Of a stretch of DNA of 64,000 nt, positions 27,203-36,975 are shown piece by piece. Where the stretch lies: NCBI RefSeq assembly GCF_001583495.1, contig NZ_LQAQ01000015.1, positions 186,001 through 250,000 on the forward strand, read 5' to 3'. The DNA comes from Flammeovirga sp. SJP92 (lineage in GTDB: Bacteria > Bacteroidota > Bacteroidia > Cytophagales > Flammeovirgaceae). Positions within the stretch are counted from its first letter, which is position 1; each line of letters starts with the position of its first letter. The notes beneath the pieces are model-generated. The model did no database searches. It was not told the origin of the DNA and saw only the letters and a program-made list of their open reading frames with translations. A program made the translations under genes and the position numbers.

Positions 27203-27246
27203 TCACATCATAAGCCCACGATTTAAGTCGTGGGCTTATGATGTGA
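27203..27246. repeat. Large perfect palindrome (REP-like)
   Basis: Perfect 18-bp inverted repeat, arms CACATCATAAGCCCACGA (27204-27221) and its complement (27228-27245), loop TTTAAG; one more T-A pair outside makes 19. There is no T run on either side, which argues against an ordinary terminator. It lies between the DUF4292 start and the valS terminator. It looks like a mobile REP-type palindrome, but no second copy exists in this window. Confidence 0.7.
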
Positions 27247-27263
27247 TGAAATTTTCTTTATTC

Positions 27264-27296
27264 AAAAAAAGGCAACCGCACATGTACGATTGCCTT
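27264..27296 (-). terminator. Terminator of valS
   Basis: Minus-strand stem AAGGCAATCG / CGGTTGCCTT (10 bp with one U-G wobble) with an 8-base loop and a following T7 run; it lies 20 bases after the valS stop. Confidence 0.85.
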
Positions 27297-27316
27297 CTAA
27301 TATAAGCATTATCTTC

Positions 27317-29944
27317 TTAGAGTTTTGCTAAAGCTTCTTCTAATGCTTTGATTTTACTCTCTGCATCTTCTTGCTTCTTCTTCTCTGTCGCAACAACTGC
27401 TTCAGGAGCGTTAGAAACAAAGCGTTCGTTCGACAATTTCTTTTGAACTGAAGCTAAGAATCCTTTAGTGTATTCTAACTCTTTCGTTAACTTTTCTTTT
27501 TCAGCTTCTACATCAATTTGATCCGCCACGTCAATGAAACATTTGTCTGACTTGTATACAAACTGAGTAGCACCTTCTACTTCTGCATCTACCATTGTCA
27601 ATGACTCAAGGTTCGCCAACTTCGTAATGATACCACCGAAGCGATCATACACTGTTGTGTCTTTTGCCAATACTGACATTGGAAGTGCCACTTTAGGACC
27701 AATTTGCTTTTGGTTACGTACATTTCTCACTTGAGAGATTACTTCAAAAGCATCAGAAGCTTGTGCTAATAATTCCGTATCGAAAGATTGTACTGTTGGG
27801 TATTCTGCTACTACACAAGCCTCACCTTCTTGTCTATCCTTGATAGCATGCCAAATTTCCTCTGTTAAGAATGGCATGAATGGATGTAACAATCTTACGA
27901 TTTTCTCGAAGAAATTGATTGTTGCCTCTAGAGTAGCTTTGTCGATTGGAGAACCGTAAGCAGGCTTCACCATCTCTAAGTACCAAGAACAGAAGTCATC
28001 CCATACCAATTTGTAAATTGACATCAATGAATCTGACAATCTATATTTCTCATAGTTTGCTTCTACGTCTTCCAATACTTGATTGAAACGAGACTCAAAC
28101 CAATCGATAGCGATTTTATTAGCTTCCGGTTGTGCTTCTTCGCTTACTTCTAAACCTTTTACTAAACGTAAAGCGTTCCAGATTTTGTTGGCGAAGTTAC
28201 GACCTTGCTCACATAATTTCTCATCAAACAATAAGTCATTACCTGCAGCTGCTGATAATAATAACCCAACACGTACACCATCCGCACCGTAATCTTTCAT
28301 CAAGTCGATTGGATCTGGAGAGTTACCTAATGACTTCGACATTTTACGTCCTTGGTTGTCACGAACAAGACCTGTTAAATAAACGTTCTTGAACGGTAAT
28401 TCACCTTTCCACTCATAACCTGCGATGATCATACGAGCTACCCAGAAGAATAAGATATCTGGACCAGTTACCAAATCATCTGTTGGATAGTAGTAGTTGA
28501 TTTCCTCATTTTCAGGTTGAGTAATACCATCAAATACTGAGATTGGCCATAACCAAGAAGAGAACCAAGTATCCAATACATCTTCATCTTGAGTCAATTG
28601 CTCTAAAGTGATTGAAGGGTCTTTTTCTTGAGCTAAAGCTAAAGCTTCCTCAGTAGTTTCTGCTACTACATACTCTCCATTTGGAAGGTAGAAAGCTGGA
28701 ATTTGTTGTCCCCACCATAACTGACGAGAGATACACCAATCTTTCACATTTTCCATCCAGTGACGGTACGTGTTTTTGAACTTCGCAGGGTGTAATTGAA
28801 TGTTGTCATTCATTACATTTTCTAAAGCAGGCTTTGCAATTTCTTTCATAGAAACGAACCATTGCGTAGAAATACGAGGCTCGATAACAGCACCTGTTCT
28901 TTCAGAAGTACCTACTTTATTTTGAAGTTCTTCAACCTTCACTAAGTTACCTAGTTCTTCAAGGTCTTTTACAATCTCTTTACGAACTACGAAACGGTCT
29001 TTACCGTCATATTTAGCACCTGCTTTTGCATTTAAAGTACCATCCTCTTCGATAATGTCAATCACCTCTAAGTTATGCTTTAAGCCTAACTCGTAGTCAT
29101 TGATATCGTGAGCAGGAGTTACTTTCAAACAACCTGTACCAAATTCAATATCTACATAGTCATCACCAAATACAGGAACTTCTCTTTCTGTAGTAGGGAT
29201 GATTACTTTTTGACCAATTAAATGTTTGAAACGCTCATCGTTAGGGTTCACACAAACTCCAGCATCGGCAGGAATTGTTTCAGGACGAGTTGTAGCGATA
29301 GTAACAAACTCCCCATCTTTACCTACGATTGGGTATTTCACATAATAAAGCTTCGAGTTGACCTCTTTGTGGATTACTTCCTCATCTGATAAGGCTGTTT
29401 TTCCTTGCGGATCCCAGTTTACCATACGAGCACCTCTGTATACCCAACCTTTTTTGTAAAGGTCTACGAAAACTTTGATTACGGCTTTAGAAAGCTCGTC
29501 TTCCATTGTGAAACGAGTACGGTCCCAGTCACATGAAGCACCTAACTTCTGTAATTGGTTTAAGATGATTCCACCGTATTTTTCTTTCCATTCGAAAGCA
29601 TATTTCATGAACTCGTCACGAGAGATATCAGACTTGTTGATACCATGCTCTTCTTTCAACATCTTTACAACTTTAGCTTCTGTTGCAATAGATGCGTGGT
29701 CTGTACCAGGTACCCAACATGCTTCATAACCTCTCATACGAGCACGTCTTACTAATACATCTTGAATAGTATTATTCAACATGTGGCCCATATGCAACAC
29801 ACCAGTGACGTTTGGTGGTGGTATGACGACAGTAAACGGCTTCTTTTCAGGATTTGGCTCCGAATGGAAGTATTTATTATCTAACCAGAATTGGTACCAC
29901 TTGTCCTCTATGTTTTGAGGATTGTACTTTGACGCTAGCTCCAT
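27317..29944 (-). CDS. valS: Valyl-tRNA synthetase
   Basis: 875-residue class I synthetase that charges tRNA-Val. HIGH-type motif HMGH (51-54) in PPPNVTGVLHMGHMLN, KMSKS at 534-538, editing domain with TTRPETIPADAGVCV near 218-232, and the WCISRQLWWGQQIPA motif near 403. The C-terminal part from about 805 is a charged coiled coil, as usual in ValRS. Length is normal. Single gene with its own terminator; the -7-like TAACTTTG at 30025-30018 (minus strand) may be its promoter, about 70 bases upstream of the ATG. Confidence 0.98.
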   Translation of the reverse strand: MELASKYNPQNIEDKWYQFWLDNKYFHSEPNPEKKPFTVVIPPPNVTGVLHMGHMLNNTIQDVLVRRARMRGYEACWVPGTDHASIATEAKVVKMLKEEHGINKSDISRDEFMKYAFEWKEKYGGIILNQLQKLGASCDWDRTRFTMEDELSKAVIKVFVDLYKKGWVYRGARMVNWDPQGKTALSDEEVIHKEVNSKLYYVKYPIVGKDGEFVTIATTRPETIPADAGVCVNPNDERFKHLIGQKVIIPTTEREVPVFGDDYVDIEFGTGCLKVTPAHDINDYELGLKHNLEVIDIIEEDGTLNAKAGAKYDGKDRFVVRKEIVKDLEELGNLVKVEELQNKVGTSERTGAVIEPRISTQWFVSMKEIAKPALENVMNDNIQLHPAKFKNTYRHWMENVKDWCISRQLWWGQQIPAFYLPNGEYVVAETTEEALALAQEKDPSITLEQLTQDEDVLDTWFSSWLWPISVFDGITQPENEEINYYYPTDDLVTGPDILFFWVARMIIAGYEWKGELPFKNVYLTGLVRDNQGRKMSKSLGNSPDPIDLMKDYGADGVRVGLLLSAAAGNDLLFDEKLCEQGRNFANKIWNALRLVKGLEVSEEAQPEANKIAIDWFESRFNQVLEDVEANYEKYRLSDSLMSIYKLVWDDFCSWYLEMVKPAYGSPIDKATLEATINFFEKIVRLLHPFMPFLTEEIWHAIKDRQEGEACVVAEYPTVQSFDTELLAQASDAFEVISQVRNVRNQKQIGPKVALPMSVLAKDTTVYDRFGGIITKLANLESLTMVDAEVEGATQFVYKSDKCFIDVADQIDVEAEKEKLTKELEYTKGFLASVQKKLSNERFVSNAPEAVVATEKKKQEDAESKIKALEEALAKL

Positions 29945-30223
29945 AGCTATGATTTAATAATTACAAAAACTAAAATTATAAAGTAAATCCATGAAATGAC
30001 CCATGAATTCAGATCTGCAAAGTTAAACAAAAAAGCAGATTGAAATTAAGATTTGGGTATTAATAATTTAGAAAATAACGAAGCTTATAAAGTAAGGTTA
30101 ATAAAGAGCTAGTTTTCAATATTTTACGATTATTAAATAAAAGTTTATTGATATAAAACAGAGCTAAAAAACACCGAAATAGACAGAATAATTATCATTT
30201 AGTTAATGAAAAACAGTTCATTA

Positions 30224-30952
30224 TTAGAAATCACCACCTGCTCCTCCTCCATCAAAATCGCCACTATTTGAATCCCCACTACCCCCTCCATCTGAAGATG
30301 AAAAAAATGTTGAATGTGTAGAATTAATGCTATTCCTTCTTACAATCTTAAATATAATAAGTGAGGCACCCACAAAAACAGCAATGAAACTTAAAAGCCC
30401 TGAAAACTTATCAAATGGATTACTTTTCTCTTTTTCTTTCTTAACCACTTCTAGGCCCTCAAATTCACTAATAGTAGATAAAACTCCTTTTTTATAATTG
30501 GATACCTTTAAATTTGGAATCAAAAACTTATCTACATACACCTTTACTTTTGCATTTGGAATCCTTCTTTCAGTTACCTTGCTTGTCGCTACAAAAACAG
30601 ATCTATTTGCAATGGAAATCAAAATCAATACACCTTCACCATAATGGGTTTTACCAACATTCCAGTAATTTGCTAAAGCTGAAGCTAAATCCTTTTTGTC
30701 AAAGCCATTCAAATCTTGAACAAAACAAACTGCATATTCTATATTGGAAGTTGAATTGATCGATGAAACTTTCTTTCTTAAAATGTCAAGATCGCTTTTT
30801 GATAAAAAATTAGCATAATCATTTACTACCAAGTTTTCTTGAAACGTTTGATTCACATAATTATCAACAGTACTAGCTTTTATAGCTATTGACCATAAAA
30901 GAAGACATAACAAGAAGTTTACCTTAAGAGATGTAATTATTAATTGAAACAT
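30224..30952 (-). CDS. Secreted or membrane TPM-domain protein (YgcG-like)
   Basis: 242 residues. Signal peptide about 1-27, a TPM domain (about 40-165; VNDYANFLSKSDLDILRKKV, VCFVQDLNGF, YGEGVLILISIANRSVFVATSK), one membrane helix at about 184-204, and a short Gly/Ser/Asp tail (DGGGSGDSNSGDFDGGGAGG). TPM modules are found in membrane-linked proteins, some with phosphatase activity. It is downstream of the large caspase-fold gene by 55 bases on the same strand and may be in its operon. Weak hairpin at 30204-30223 after it. Confidence 0.85.
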   Translation of the reverse strand: MFQLIITSLKVNFLLCLLLWSIAIKASTVDNYVNQTFQENLVVNDYANFLSKSDLDILRKKVSSINSTSNIEYAVCFVQDLNGFDKKDLASALANYWNVGKTHYGEGVLILISIANRSVFVATSKVTERRIPNAKVKVYVDKFLIPNLKVSNYKKGVLSTISEFEGLEVVKKEKEKSNPFDKFSGLLSFIAVFVGASLIIFKIVRRNSINSTHSTFFSSSDGGGSGDSNSGDFDGGGAGGDF

Positions 30953-31007
30953 AAAAAGTTTATAGTTGTTAGTTTACTTTATTATTTTGATTGACTTTAT
31001 TAATTCC

Positions 31008-34000
31008 TTAATCACAAGAAACACACCTCCCTGCCTCATCAAAGAAATCTGCAGATCTATCACTATCATTTGCGTTATATCTACAACAAGCTGTTGAACG
31101 ACCGGACCATCTACCGTTTGTAATTTTATCATATTTCAATGGCACGACTAACTTCCCTGATTTTGCATCAATACAACCCATTTTACCATTCAACTGCACT
31201 TTGATCAGACCACATTCTAATCGCTCCATTAAGTCATACCTTTGCCCTCCTAATAATTGTCCACTTGGGGAAGTAAATTGCTTTTTTCCTTCTTTGGTCG
31301 TACCAATTGTATATCCATCTTTTAATACCTCAACACTTACAAACTCCAAAGGGATCACTGCACGCCCTGCATAATCTATCAAACCTTGTGCAGTATTATT
31401 CGACACCAAATAAAATGCTCCTTTCTTCTTAATCGCATTATAGTTGTATAACTTTTTAATCCCTACCGTTGGATTTTTCATCACATAAGCATAGTTATAA
31501 TCGGGTGATATGCTTAATGCGGTTTCGATATAGGAAGCGGACTTTCTGTAATCTTTTCGACCAGTAAAATATAATCCATATTTATAGTCAAACCAAGGGG
31601 TATCGGGCAACATATCTTTACCCATTAAATAAAGTTCTTTCAATTCCTCTTCCTTATTGAGTTCTACATAAGTATTCCACAAAAGTTTATAATTCTCTAA
31701 TTTATATGGGTTTTTCAACAAAGACGCTTTAGTACATGATTCTAATGTTTTTAAATCTTGCTGAGCATATGCTACATATCCTAAAAAGACATCTAAGTCT
31801 GAAAACTTTCCTCTTTTCTGAGTATACTTTACCGTATATCCTTTAGCTGAAGAAACATTATTTTCGATTTGGATTGCATACTGTGCTTTATACCTCAAAG
31901 CAGTGGCATTAAAAGGATCTAAAATCAACGCTTTATCCAATAATGAATTAACCTCATTACTGGACTTTTTGAACACAAAATCATATTCAGTATACAATTT
32001 ACCAAGCTGAGCCTTTAATTCCGGTGAAGTAGGATAAACATCTATTCCATCTAGTAAAGTCTTTTCTGCTAACATCAACTTGTCTTCGGTTTGAGTTTGT
32101 CTGTCATAAATCTTTGTCCAAAACCTAGACTGTACTGCATATCCTTTTTCTGATATTTTAGGCAGTTTACTACTTTGATTTACTAAAGCTAGGGCGTCTT
32201 TCAATTGCCCCAAAGCCAACAACACCTCCAACTTCATTTCCCAAACGCCAGGGTCATTTGGTTGAATTTCCTCCATTTTTTTGACCAACTCCCAAGCCTT
32301 TTGGTAATACCCCATCTTTACATAGATGTTTGCTTTTCCATAGTACCCTTTTATGCCATTGGGAATAATTTTTATAATTTCCTCATTCTTATTTAACGCT
32401 TCCTTATAATTTTCCTCCTTCAGGTAAGTATTTACCATGGTATTTTTAGGTTCAGTCCACGTTGGCTTTATTTCTTCGGCTTTTGCTACAGTTTCTTTTG
32501 TCTTTTCCAGCTTCATTAATTTCTGATTGATCAAAGCTATTCCATTGTAAGGGTATGCGACATCAGGGGTTACCTGTAATATGCGCTCTAAATAAGAAAT
32601 AGCTAAAGGAAAATCTTTCAAATTATTTTCTACAATGATCAAATACGCTTGAAGAAACCACCTTCTTACATTGACCATTTCCACTAACTCTGCATCACCT
32701 CTGTACAGTTTAGTAGCATAGTTTAATTCATAAATGGCTTCTTTGATTTCTAAAGCAGAAGGCGTAATACTTTTCCCCAAAACAAAAGGAGTAATTATTT
32801 TTTGAGCCTTGTATTGTAATGCAACCGCTAATGCATTTTTGGCATCATTTCGTTCTCTTTCACTTAGTGACTTATCTTTCTGAATTTTATCATACCATTC
32901 AGAGGCAAAAGGAATAGGAACTGCAATTTTTGCATTGACAATAGAAGAATTACTCACCGATGCGACAACTTCTGGATTACTACTCCACTTAAAATTCTTT
33001 CCTAAAGGATGATTCCCTGCCAGTTCGATATTTCCTTCCACGACATTGATAAAAAATAGGTTTGAATTTTCACTCAAGACCAGTAAATAGTTATCATTCA
33101 GCTTTGTCAGTTTGTAAGGCTTTTCCTTATTAGGTAAACGAAAATCTTTGATGGTTTTCCCATTGGAAGTATGAATAGATCGAATGGTAGTATAATTAAT
33201 ACCTAGAAGAAGGTTTCCATTATTCATAAAAACCATTTTTTGGCCTGCAGATAATTTTGAAGATGAAATCAAAGAAAAATTAGCATCTAAAATCGACACT
33301 TCTCCTTTTTCGTTCATTACAGCAACCCTGTCTTCTACATCACTTAATGCAATCGCTCTTACTTCTCCTTTTATTCTATATTCTTTTTTAGGGTTTTGAT
33401 GAGCTGAAAAAGTAAATACATTCCCTTTCATATCCCCAGTATACACTTTAGTCTTAGTAGAAATTGCTAATGCTGTAACCTCTGCTTTATGATAATTCTC
33501 AGATTTCAATTCCGTCTTCCCATCGTAAATATGGATCTTATTACTTTTATCAGAAAACACAAATTGATCTCCTTTATAATCAATTAATTTAGGGTAATTC
33601 TGGATCGAAAATGATTCGATACTTTTTTGTTTATCATCAAAAAGTTCTACGGTTTTACCGTTCTTAACGACAAGGACTTTTTGATCACCAACCGCAACAT
33701 GAGAAACTTTTCCCAATTGAACGCCATTAAAAAATTTGATGGCTACCTTTTCTTTATAAGGAAGAAACTTTGGATGTAAAATCCGGTCTGAGTCAATGGC
33801 TTTATAAAACGATTTTATCAGTGTAGATGTCTCTTTACCGTCTGTACTATTACCTCTGGAAGCTACTGAACCTGACAGCAAATTGTAATTATCTTGCTTT
33901 ACAAGATCCAACATTTTTTCATCGACCTGCATCAACACATCACTCGAATTCCCTTTATACTGTGGCACTTGCTTGAACTCTGTATCTGTACTTACTTTAC

Positions 34001-34781
34001 TACTGATGTACAACCCTAGTTCACCGTGCAATATCTTCTTATCTCCACTTTGGTCCGCTTCTCCCATTAACCCTCTTAAAAAATAATAGGTAAAGGCACC
34101 ATGACCACCACCCCATTGAGAACCTTCCTGTGACAACTGGTTTGGACCACAGGAAACATATTTGTAGGTATTGTTCCAGTCCTTCATCAAAGCATTGATC
34201 GTTGCATTTGTATTGTCAGTTTTTGTAATATGACCAGACCTACAGGCATCAGTGACAAGTAATACTTTGAAATCGTTATCAGCGGTATATTTTAAAATTT
34301 TATTTTGCAAACGAGGAATTTCAATTGCCCCTCCAATTCCCCATTCATGACCACCTTCCTCTGGTGCTACAGCATCATTTGTTATAAGGTAAGCCGATCC
34401 ATCATTATCTACATCACCATGACCAGCAAAATACAGTATTACGAGGTCATTCTTTTCTGCATTTTTCAGAATATCCAGAAAGGTATGTTGTACTTTACCA
34501 GAAAAAGCGTCCTCATTAGTCAATAGCTTGATATTTTCTTCTTTGATAGAAGTATGTTGCCTTAAAAACTTAGCAAATGCTTCTGCATCATTATCAGCAT
34601 ACCTTAACTGTGATTGTTCTGGATAATTTTCATATCTAGAAACCCCAACAATTAATGCTTTGATTGTATTTTGGCTATTCTTCCCCTCTTGTAATACAAG
34701 GCCTCTCGAACTCGTATCTTGACTCAATAAAGAAAAGGAAGGAAGTAAAAAGAGTAATAAGTAAAGGAAATAAGTTTTCAC
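31008..34781 (-). CDS. Exported caspase-fold (C14-like) protein with propeller, TPR and WG-type repeats
   Basis: 1257 residues. Signal peptide about 1-20. Residues 40-290 form a caspase-like domain with the catalytic dyad H121 (YFAGHGD) and C180 (VTDACRSGH). Residues 330-600 contain short beta repeats with SDKSNKIHIYDGKTEL and TGDMKGNVFTF, a WD40-like propeller. Residues 690-1095 hold about eight TPR-type repeats (KGYYGKANIYVKMGYYQKAW is typical). Residues 1110-1220 have WG-type beta repeats (GLIDYAGRAVIPLEF, KMGCIDAKSGKLVVPLKYD). The C-terminus is Cys-rich. Substrate unknown. The intact dyad suggests an active peptidase outside the cytoplasm. A possible promoter TTTA-N20-CATTTTTG lies at 34835-34804. 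Confidence 0.88.
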   Translation of the reverse strand: MKTYFLYLLLFLLPSFSLLSQDTSSRGLVLQEGKNSQNTIKALIVGVSRYENYPEQSQLRYADNDAEAFAKFLRQHTSIKEENIKLLTNEDAFSGKVQHTFLDILKNAEKNDLVILYFAGHGDVDNDGSAYLITNDAVAPEEGGHEWGIGGAIEIPRLQNKILKYTADNDFKVLLVTDACRSGHITKTDNTNATINALMKDWNNTYKYVSCGPNQLSQEGSQWGGGHGAFTYYFLRGLMGEADQSGDKKILHGELGLYISSKVSTDTEFKQVPQYKGNSSDVLMQVDEKMLDLVKQDNYNLLSGSVASRGNSTDGKETSTLIKSFYKAIDSDRILHPKFLPYKEKVAIKFFNGVQLGKVSHVAVGDQKVLVVKNGKTVELFDDKQKSIESFSIQNYPKLIDYKGDQFVFSDKSNKIHIYDGKTELKSENYHKAEVTALAISTKTKVYTGDMKGNVFTFSAHQNPKKEYRIKGEVRAIALSDVEDRVAVMNEKGEVSILDANFSLISSSKLSAGQKMVFMNNGNLLLGINYTTIRSIHTSNGKTIKDFRLPNKEKPYKLTKLNDNYLLVLSENSNLFFINVVEGNIELAGNHPLGKNFKWSSNPEVVASVSNSSIVNAKIAVPIPFASEWYDKIQKDKSLSERERNDAKNALAVALQYKAQKIITPFVLGKSITPSALEIKEAIYELNYATKLYRGDAELVEMVNVRRWFLQAYLIIVENNLKDFPLAISYLERILQVTPDVAYPYNGIALINQKLMKLEKTKETVAKAEEIKPTWTEPKNTMVNTYLKEENYKEALNKNEEIIKIIPNGIKGYYGKANIYVKMGYYQKAWELVKKMEEIQPNDPGVWEMKLEVLLALGQLKDALALVNQSSKLPKISEKGYAVQSRFWTKIYDRQTQTEDKLMLAEKTLLDGIDVYPTSPELKAQLGKLYTEYDFVFKKSSNEVNSLLDKALILDPFNATALRYKAQYAIQIENNVSSAKGYTVKYTQKRGKFSDLDVFLGYVAYAQQDLKTLESCTKASLLKNPYKLENYKLLWNTYVELNKEEELKELYLMGKDMLPDTPWFDYKYGLYFTGRKDYRKSASYIETALSISPDYNYAYVMKNPTVGIKKLYNYNAIKKKGAFYLVSNNTAQGLIDYAGRAVIPLEFVSVEVLKDGYTIGTTKEGKKQFTSPSGQLLGGQRYDLMERLECGLIKVQLNGKMGCIDAKSGKLVVPLKYDKITNGRWSGRSTACCRYNANDSDRSADFFDEAGRCVSCD

Positions 34782-34888
34782 TATTCGGTAGTTTGTATTG
34801 GTGCAAAAATGCCTTCTACTAATATGTAAAATAAAATGATAGTATTAAAGCGTTTATATCATAAGATAATCAAACTCTAACGAAAAGA

Positions 34889-34926
34889 AGAAGCCAACAC
34901 TTTTTAAATTAAAAATGCTGGCTTCT
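34889..34926 (-). terminator. Terminator of the 2-hydroxyacid dehydrogenase gene
   Basis: Stem AGAAGCCA / TGGCTTCT (8 bp) with an inner A/T-rich helix, on the minus strand 22 bases past the stop and followed by TCTTTTC. It separates the dehydrogenase from the caspase-fold gene. Confidence 0.65.
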
Positions 34927-34948
34927 AATTATATTCTGTCAAATTTAG

Positions 34949-35893
34949 TTAATCAGCAATCACCCCTTTCACATTCTCAAATGTGATAGATAACAATTTT
35001 GCTCTTGCCTCCTTACTTGCCCAAGCTATATGAGGTGAAAGCATCAACTTTTCTTTCTTTTGCACCTTCATCAATGGACTATCCGAAGGAGTCGGTTCTG
35101 AAACGAAAACATCTACTGCAGCACCAGCTATTTGGCCTTCATCAATGGCTACGGCTAAAGCTTTTTCATCTACAATCCCTCCTCTGCCTACATTGACAAT
35201 GATCGCATTATTTTTCATCATACCCAATTCTTTAGTCGCAATGGCATTTAAAGTTTTTTCATTAAGTGGAGCATGAATAGATACCACATCCGATCTCTTA
35301 AAAAAGTCTTCAGCACTTACCAATTCAAAACGTTCATCTCTTACTTCACCTGAAGTGGAATAATAAATGACATGTGCTCCAAAAGCAGTAGCTATCTCCG
35401 CTACTCTTTTTCCAATATTTCCCATTCCGAAAATACCATAAGTCTTGCCTTTTAATTCATAAAAACTCTGACCAATCCATGTAAACGACGCTGATTTAGA
35501 ATAATTCCCTTCCTTTACAAAGCAATCATACTCTTGAATGTGGTTTAAAAGAGATAATAACATTGCGAATGTCTGCTGTGCTACACTCTCTGAGGAGTAA
35601 TTAACAGCATTTTTCACTTTGATCCCTAACTTTTCTGCCGCTACTAAATCTACATTGTTCATCCCTGTAGCAGTAATAGTGATTAGCTTTAGTTGAGGAT
35701 TCTCTTTCATCATTTCCTCATTGATGACCACCTTATTGGTCACTATCACGTCTGCACCTTGAATCCTAACTTTAGTTTGTTCTGGTTTAGTTGCATCATA
35801 AAAAACTACCTCTCCTAGAGCATTAAATTTATGAAGCTCTTCATTCATGTCATCACCCAATGAAGCGGTGTCTAAAAAAACTATTTTTCCCAT
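34949..35893 (-). CDS. D-2-hydroxyacid dehydrogenase family protein
   Basis: 314 residues. NAD-binding GFGMGNIG-type loop (G156-x-G158-xx-G161), catalytic R237 (NVGRGGIVD), E266 (VSEPT) and H288 (SPHIAW). The pattern is closest to glycerate dehydrogenase/hydroxypyruvate reductase, which reduces hydroxypyruvate or glyoxylate with NAD(P)H, but the substrate cannot be fixed by eye. No serine or glyoxylate genes are nearby. The divergent LRR-like gene starts 68 bases upstream. Confidence 0.9.
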   Translation of the reverse strand: MGKIVFLDTASLGDDMNEELHKFNALGEVVFYDATKPEQTKVRIQGADVIVTNKVVINEEMMKENPQLKLITITATGMNNVDLVAAEKLGIKVKNAVNYSSESVAQQTFAMLLSLLNHIQEYDCFVKEGNYSKSASFTWIGQSFYELKGKTYGIFGMGNIGKRVAEIATAFGAHVIYYSTSGEVRDERFELVSAEDFFKRSDVVSIHAPLNEKTLNAIATKELGMMKNNAIIVNVGRGGIVDEKALAVAIDEGQIAGAAVDVFVSEPTPSDSPLMKVQKKEKLMLSPHIAWASKEARAKLLSITFENVKGVIAD

Positions 35894-35961
35894 TTTACTA
35901 TATGTTTTCTACCTTGCGAAAAAAGCACAAGAATTATTCAAAATCACATAAAAATAAGAAA

Positions 35962-36462
35962 ATGAAAGTAACTACCTGGAGAAAAATCCCAGCAATTTGG
36001 AAGGAAATCATTGTACTCAGTATTAAGATACAGGAAGAAGGCGTTGATACTGAAAAAGTTATTTCATTATTAGAAAAATATAAAGAAGCTTCTAAGGTTT
36101 ACGAGCTCCTTTTCGAGGAAAAACTACCTGTAGAAGACTGGCCTAATTTCACTTTTTTCAATAGACTTTCCCCTTTGGAAGAAATTTATTGCGCCTATCT
36201 TCCTATTGATGATATTGACCCCATTATATATTTCCCTCTGACAAAAAAAATCCATGCAGAGGGCACTTCAATTATGGCGTTAGACGCTTTGATGTTGACT
36301 GCCCGTTTAGAAGAACTTTATATTGATAATACGTTTGTAGATGACATCACTGAAATAATAGATGTACCATTGAAAATTTTAAGTATTAAAGGGTGTGTAA
36401 TAGAACAAACTCAACTGCAAACCGTTTTATTAAGAAACCCTTCTTGTAAAATTATTGACTAA
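35962..36462 (+). CDS. Small LRR-like protein, unknown function
   Basis: 166 residues from the ATG at 35962; no signal peptide. The N-terminal half is helical (WRKIPAIWKEIIVLSIKIQE). The second half shows two or three weak leucine-rich-type repeats (LDALMLTARLEELYIDNT, ITEIIDVPLKILSIKGC). Earlier ATGs at 35860 and 35902 exist, but 35860 lies inside the divergent dehydrogenase and the added residues are basic and unlike the rest, so I use 35962. The next gene starts 4 bases after the stop. No family recognised. Confidence 0.7.
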   Translation: MKVTTWRKIPAIWKEIIVLSIKIQEEGVDTEKVISLLEKYKEASKVYELLFEEKLPVEDWPNFTFFNRLSPLEEIYCAYLPIDDIDPIIYFPLTKKIHAEGTSIMALDALMLTARLEELYIDNTFVDDITEIIDVPLKILSIKGCVIEQTQLQTVLLRNPSCKIID

Positions 36463-36466
36463 CAAA

Positions 36467-36877
36467 ATGAATAAAACACCTAAAATAGTATTGTTTGATG
36501 GTATTTGTAATTTATGTGATAAGAGTGTACAGTTTATCATCAAAAGAGATAAAAAAGAAGTTTTCAGTTTTGCTTCCCTTCAGTCGCCCGAAGGAATTAT
36601 GCTTTTAAAAAAACATCATCTTCCAAAAGACTACACCGATAGCATTATCCTAATTGATGGCGATAATGCCTATAAAAAAGCGGAAGCAGCTTTAGAAATT
36701 GCTTCTGAATTATCGTTTCCTTGGTATTTATTTAAAGTTGGAAAATACTTTCCTATGTGGTTTACTAATTTTTGGTACGATCTTATAGCAAAGTATAGAT
36801 ACTCTTTTTTTGGTAAGAAAGAGGATCAGTGTGACCTTATTCATCAAAAAAGAAGATATACCACTACAGAATTATAA
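36467..36877 (+). CDS. DCC-family thiol-disulfide oxidoreductase-like protein (DUF393)
   Basis: 136 residues. The opening IVLFDGICNLCDKSVQFIIKRD has the DGxCxLC motif of the DCC family (DUF393), followed by FASLQSPEG and a helix around DLIAKYRYSFFGKK ending in the usual C-x-L region (EDQCDLI). DCC proteins are thioredoxin-like by motif; the function is not known. An upstream TTG (36455) overlaps the preceding stop; I use the ATG at 36467. It lies 4 bases after the LRR-like gene and about 100 before the secreted LRR gene. Confidence 0.88.
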   Translation: MNKTPKIVLFDGICNLCDKSVQFIIKRDKKEVFSFASLQSPEGIMLLKKHHLPKDYTDSIILIDGDNAYKKAEAALEIASELSFPWYLFKVGKYFPMWFTNFWYDLIAKYRYSFFGKKEDQCDLIHQKRRYTTTEL

Positions 36878-36975
36878 GTGAAGCACAATATGAAACCAAA
36901 ATGATCGTATTAAAATTGAAGGCTTATTAGTTTTCCGCTTCCTTAAAACAACGAAATTGAACATTTTTCAAAAAA

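Noticed and set aside
30204-30223. TAATGAA/TTCATTA hairpin after the TPM gene
   Set aside because: Seven A/T-rich pairs and no T run; too weak to call a terminator.
35860-35961. Earlier ATGs for the small LRR-like gene
   Set aside because: The 35860 start lies inside the divergent dehydrogenase gene and gives a basic stretch with no similarity; 35962 has the better start.
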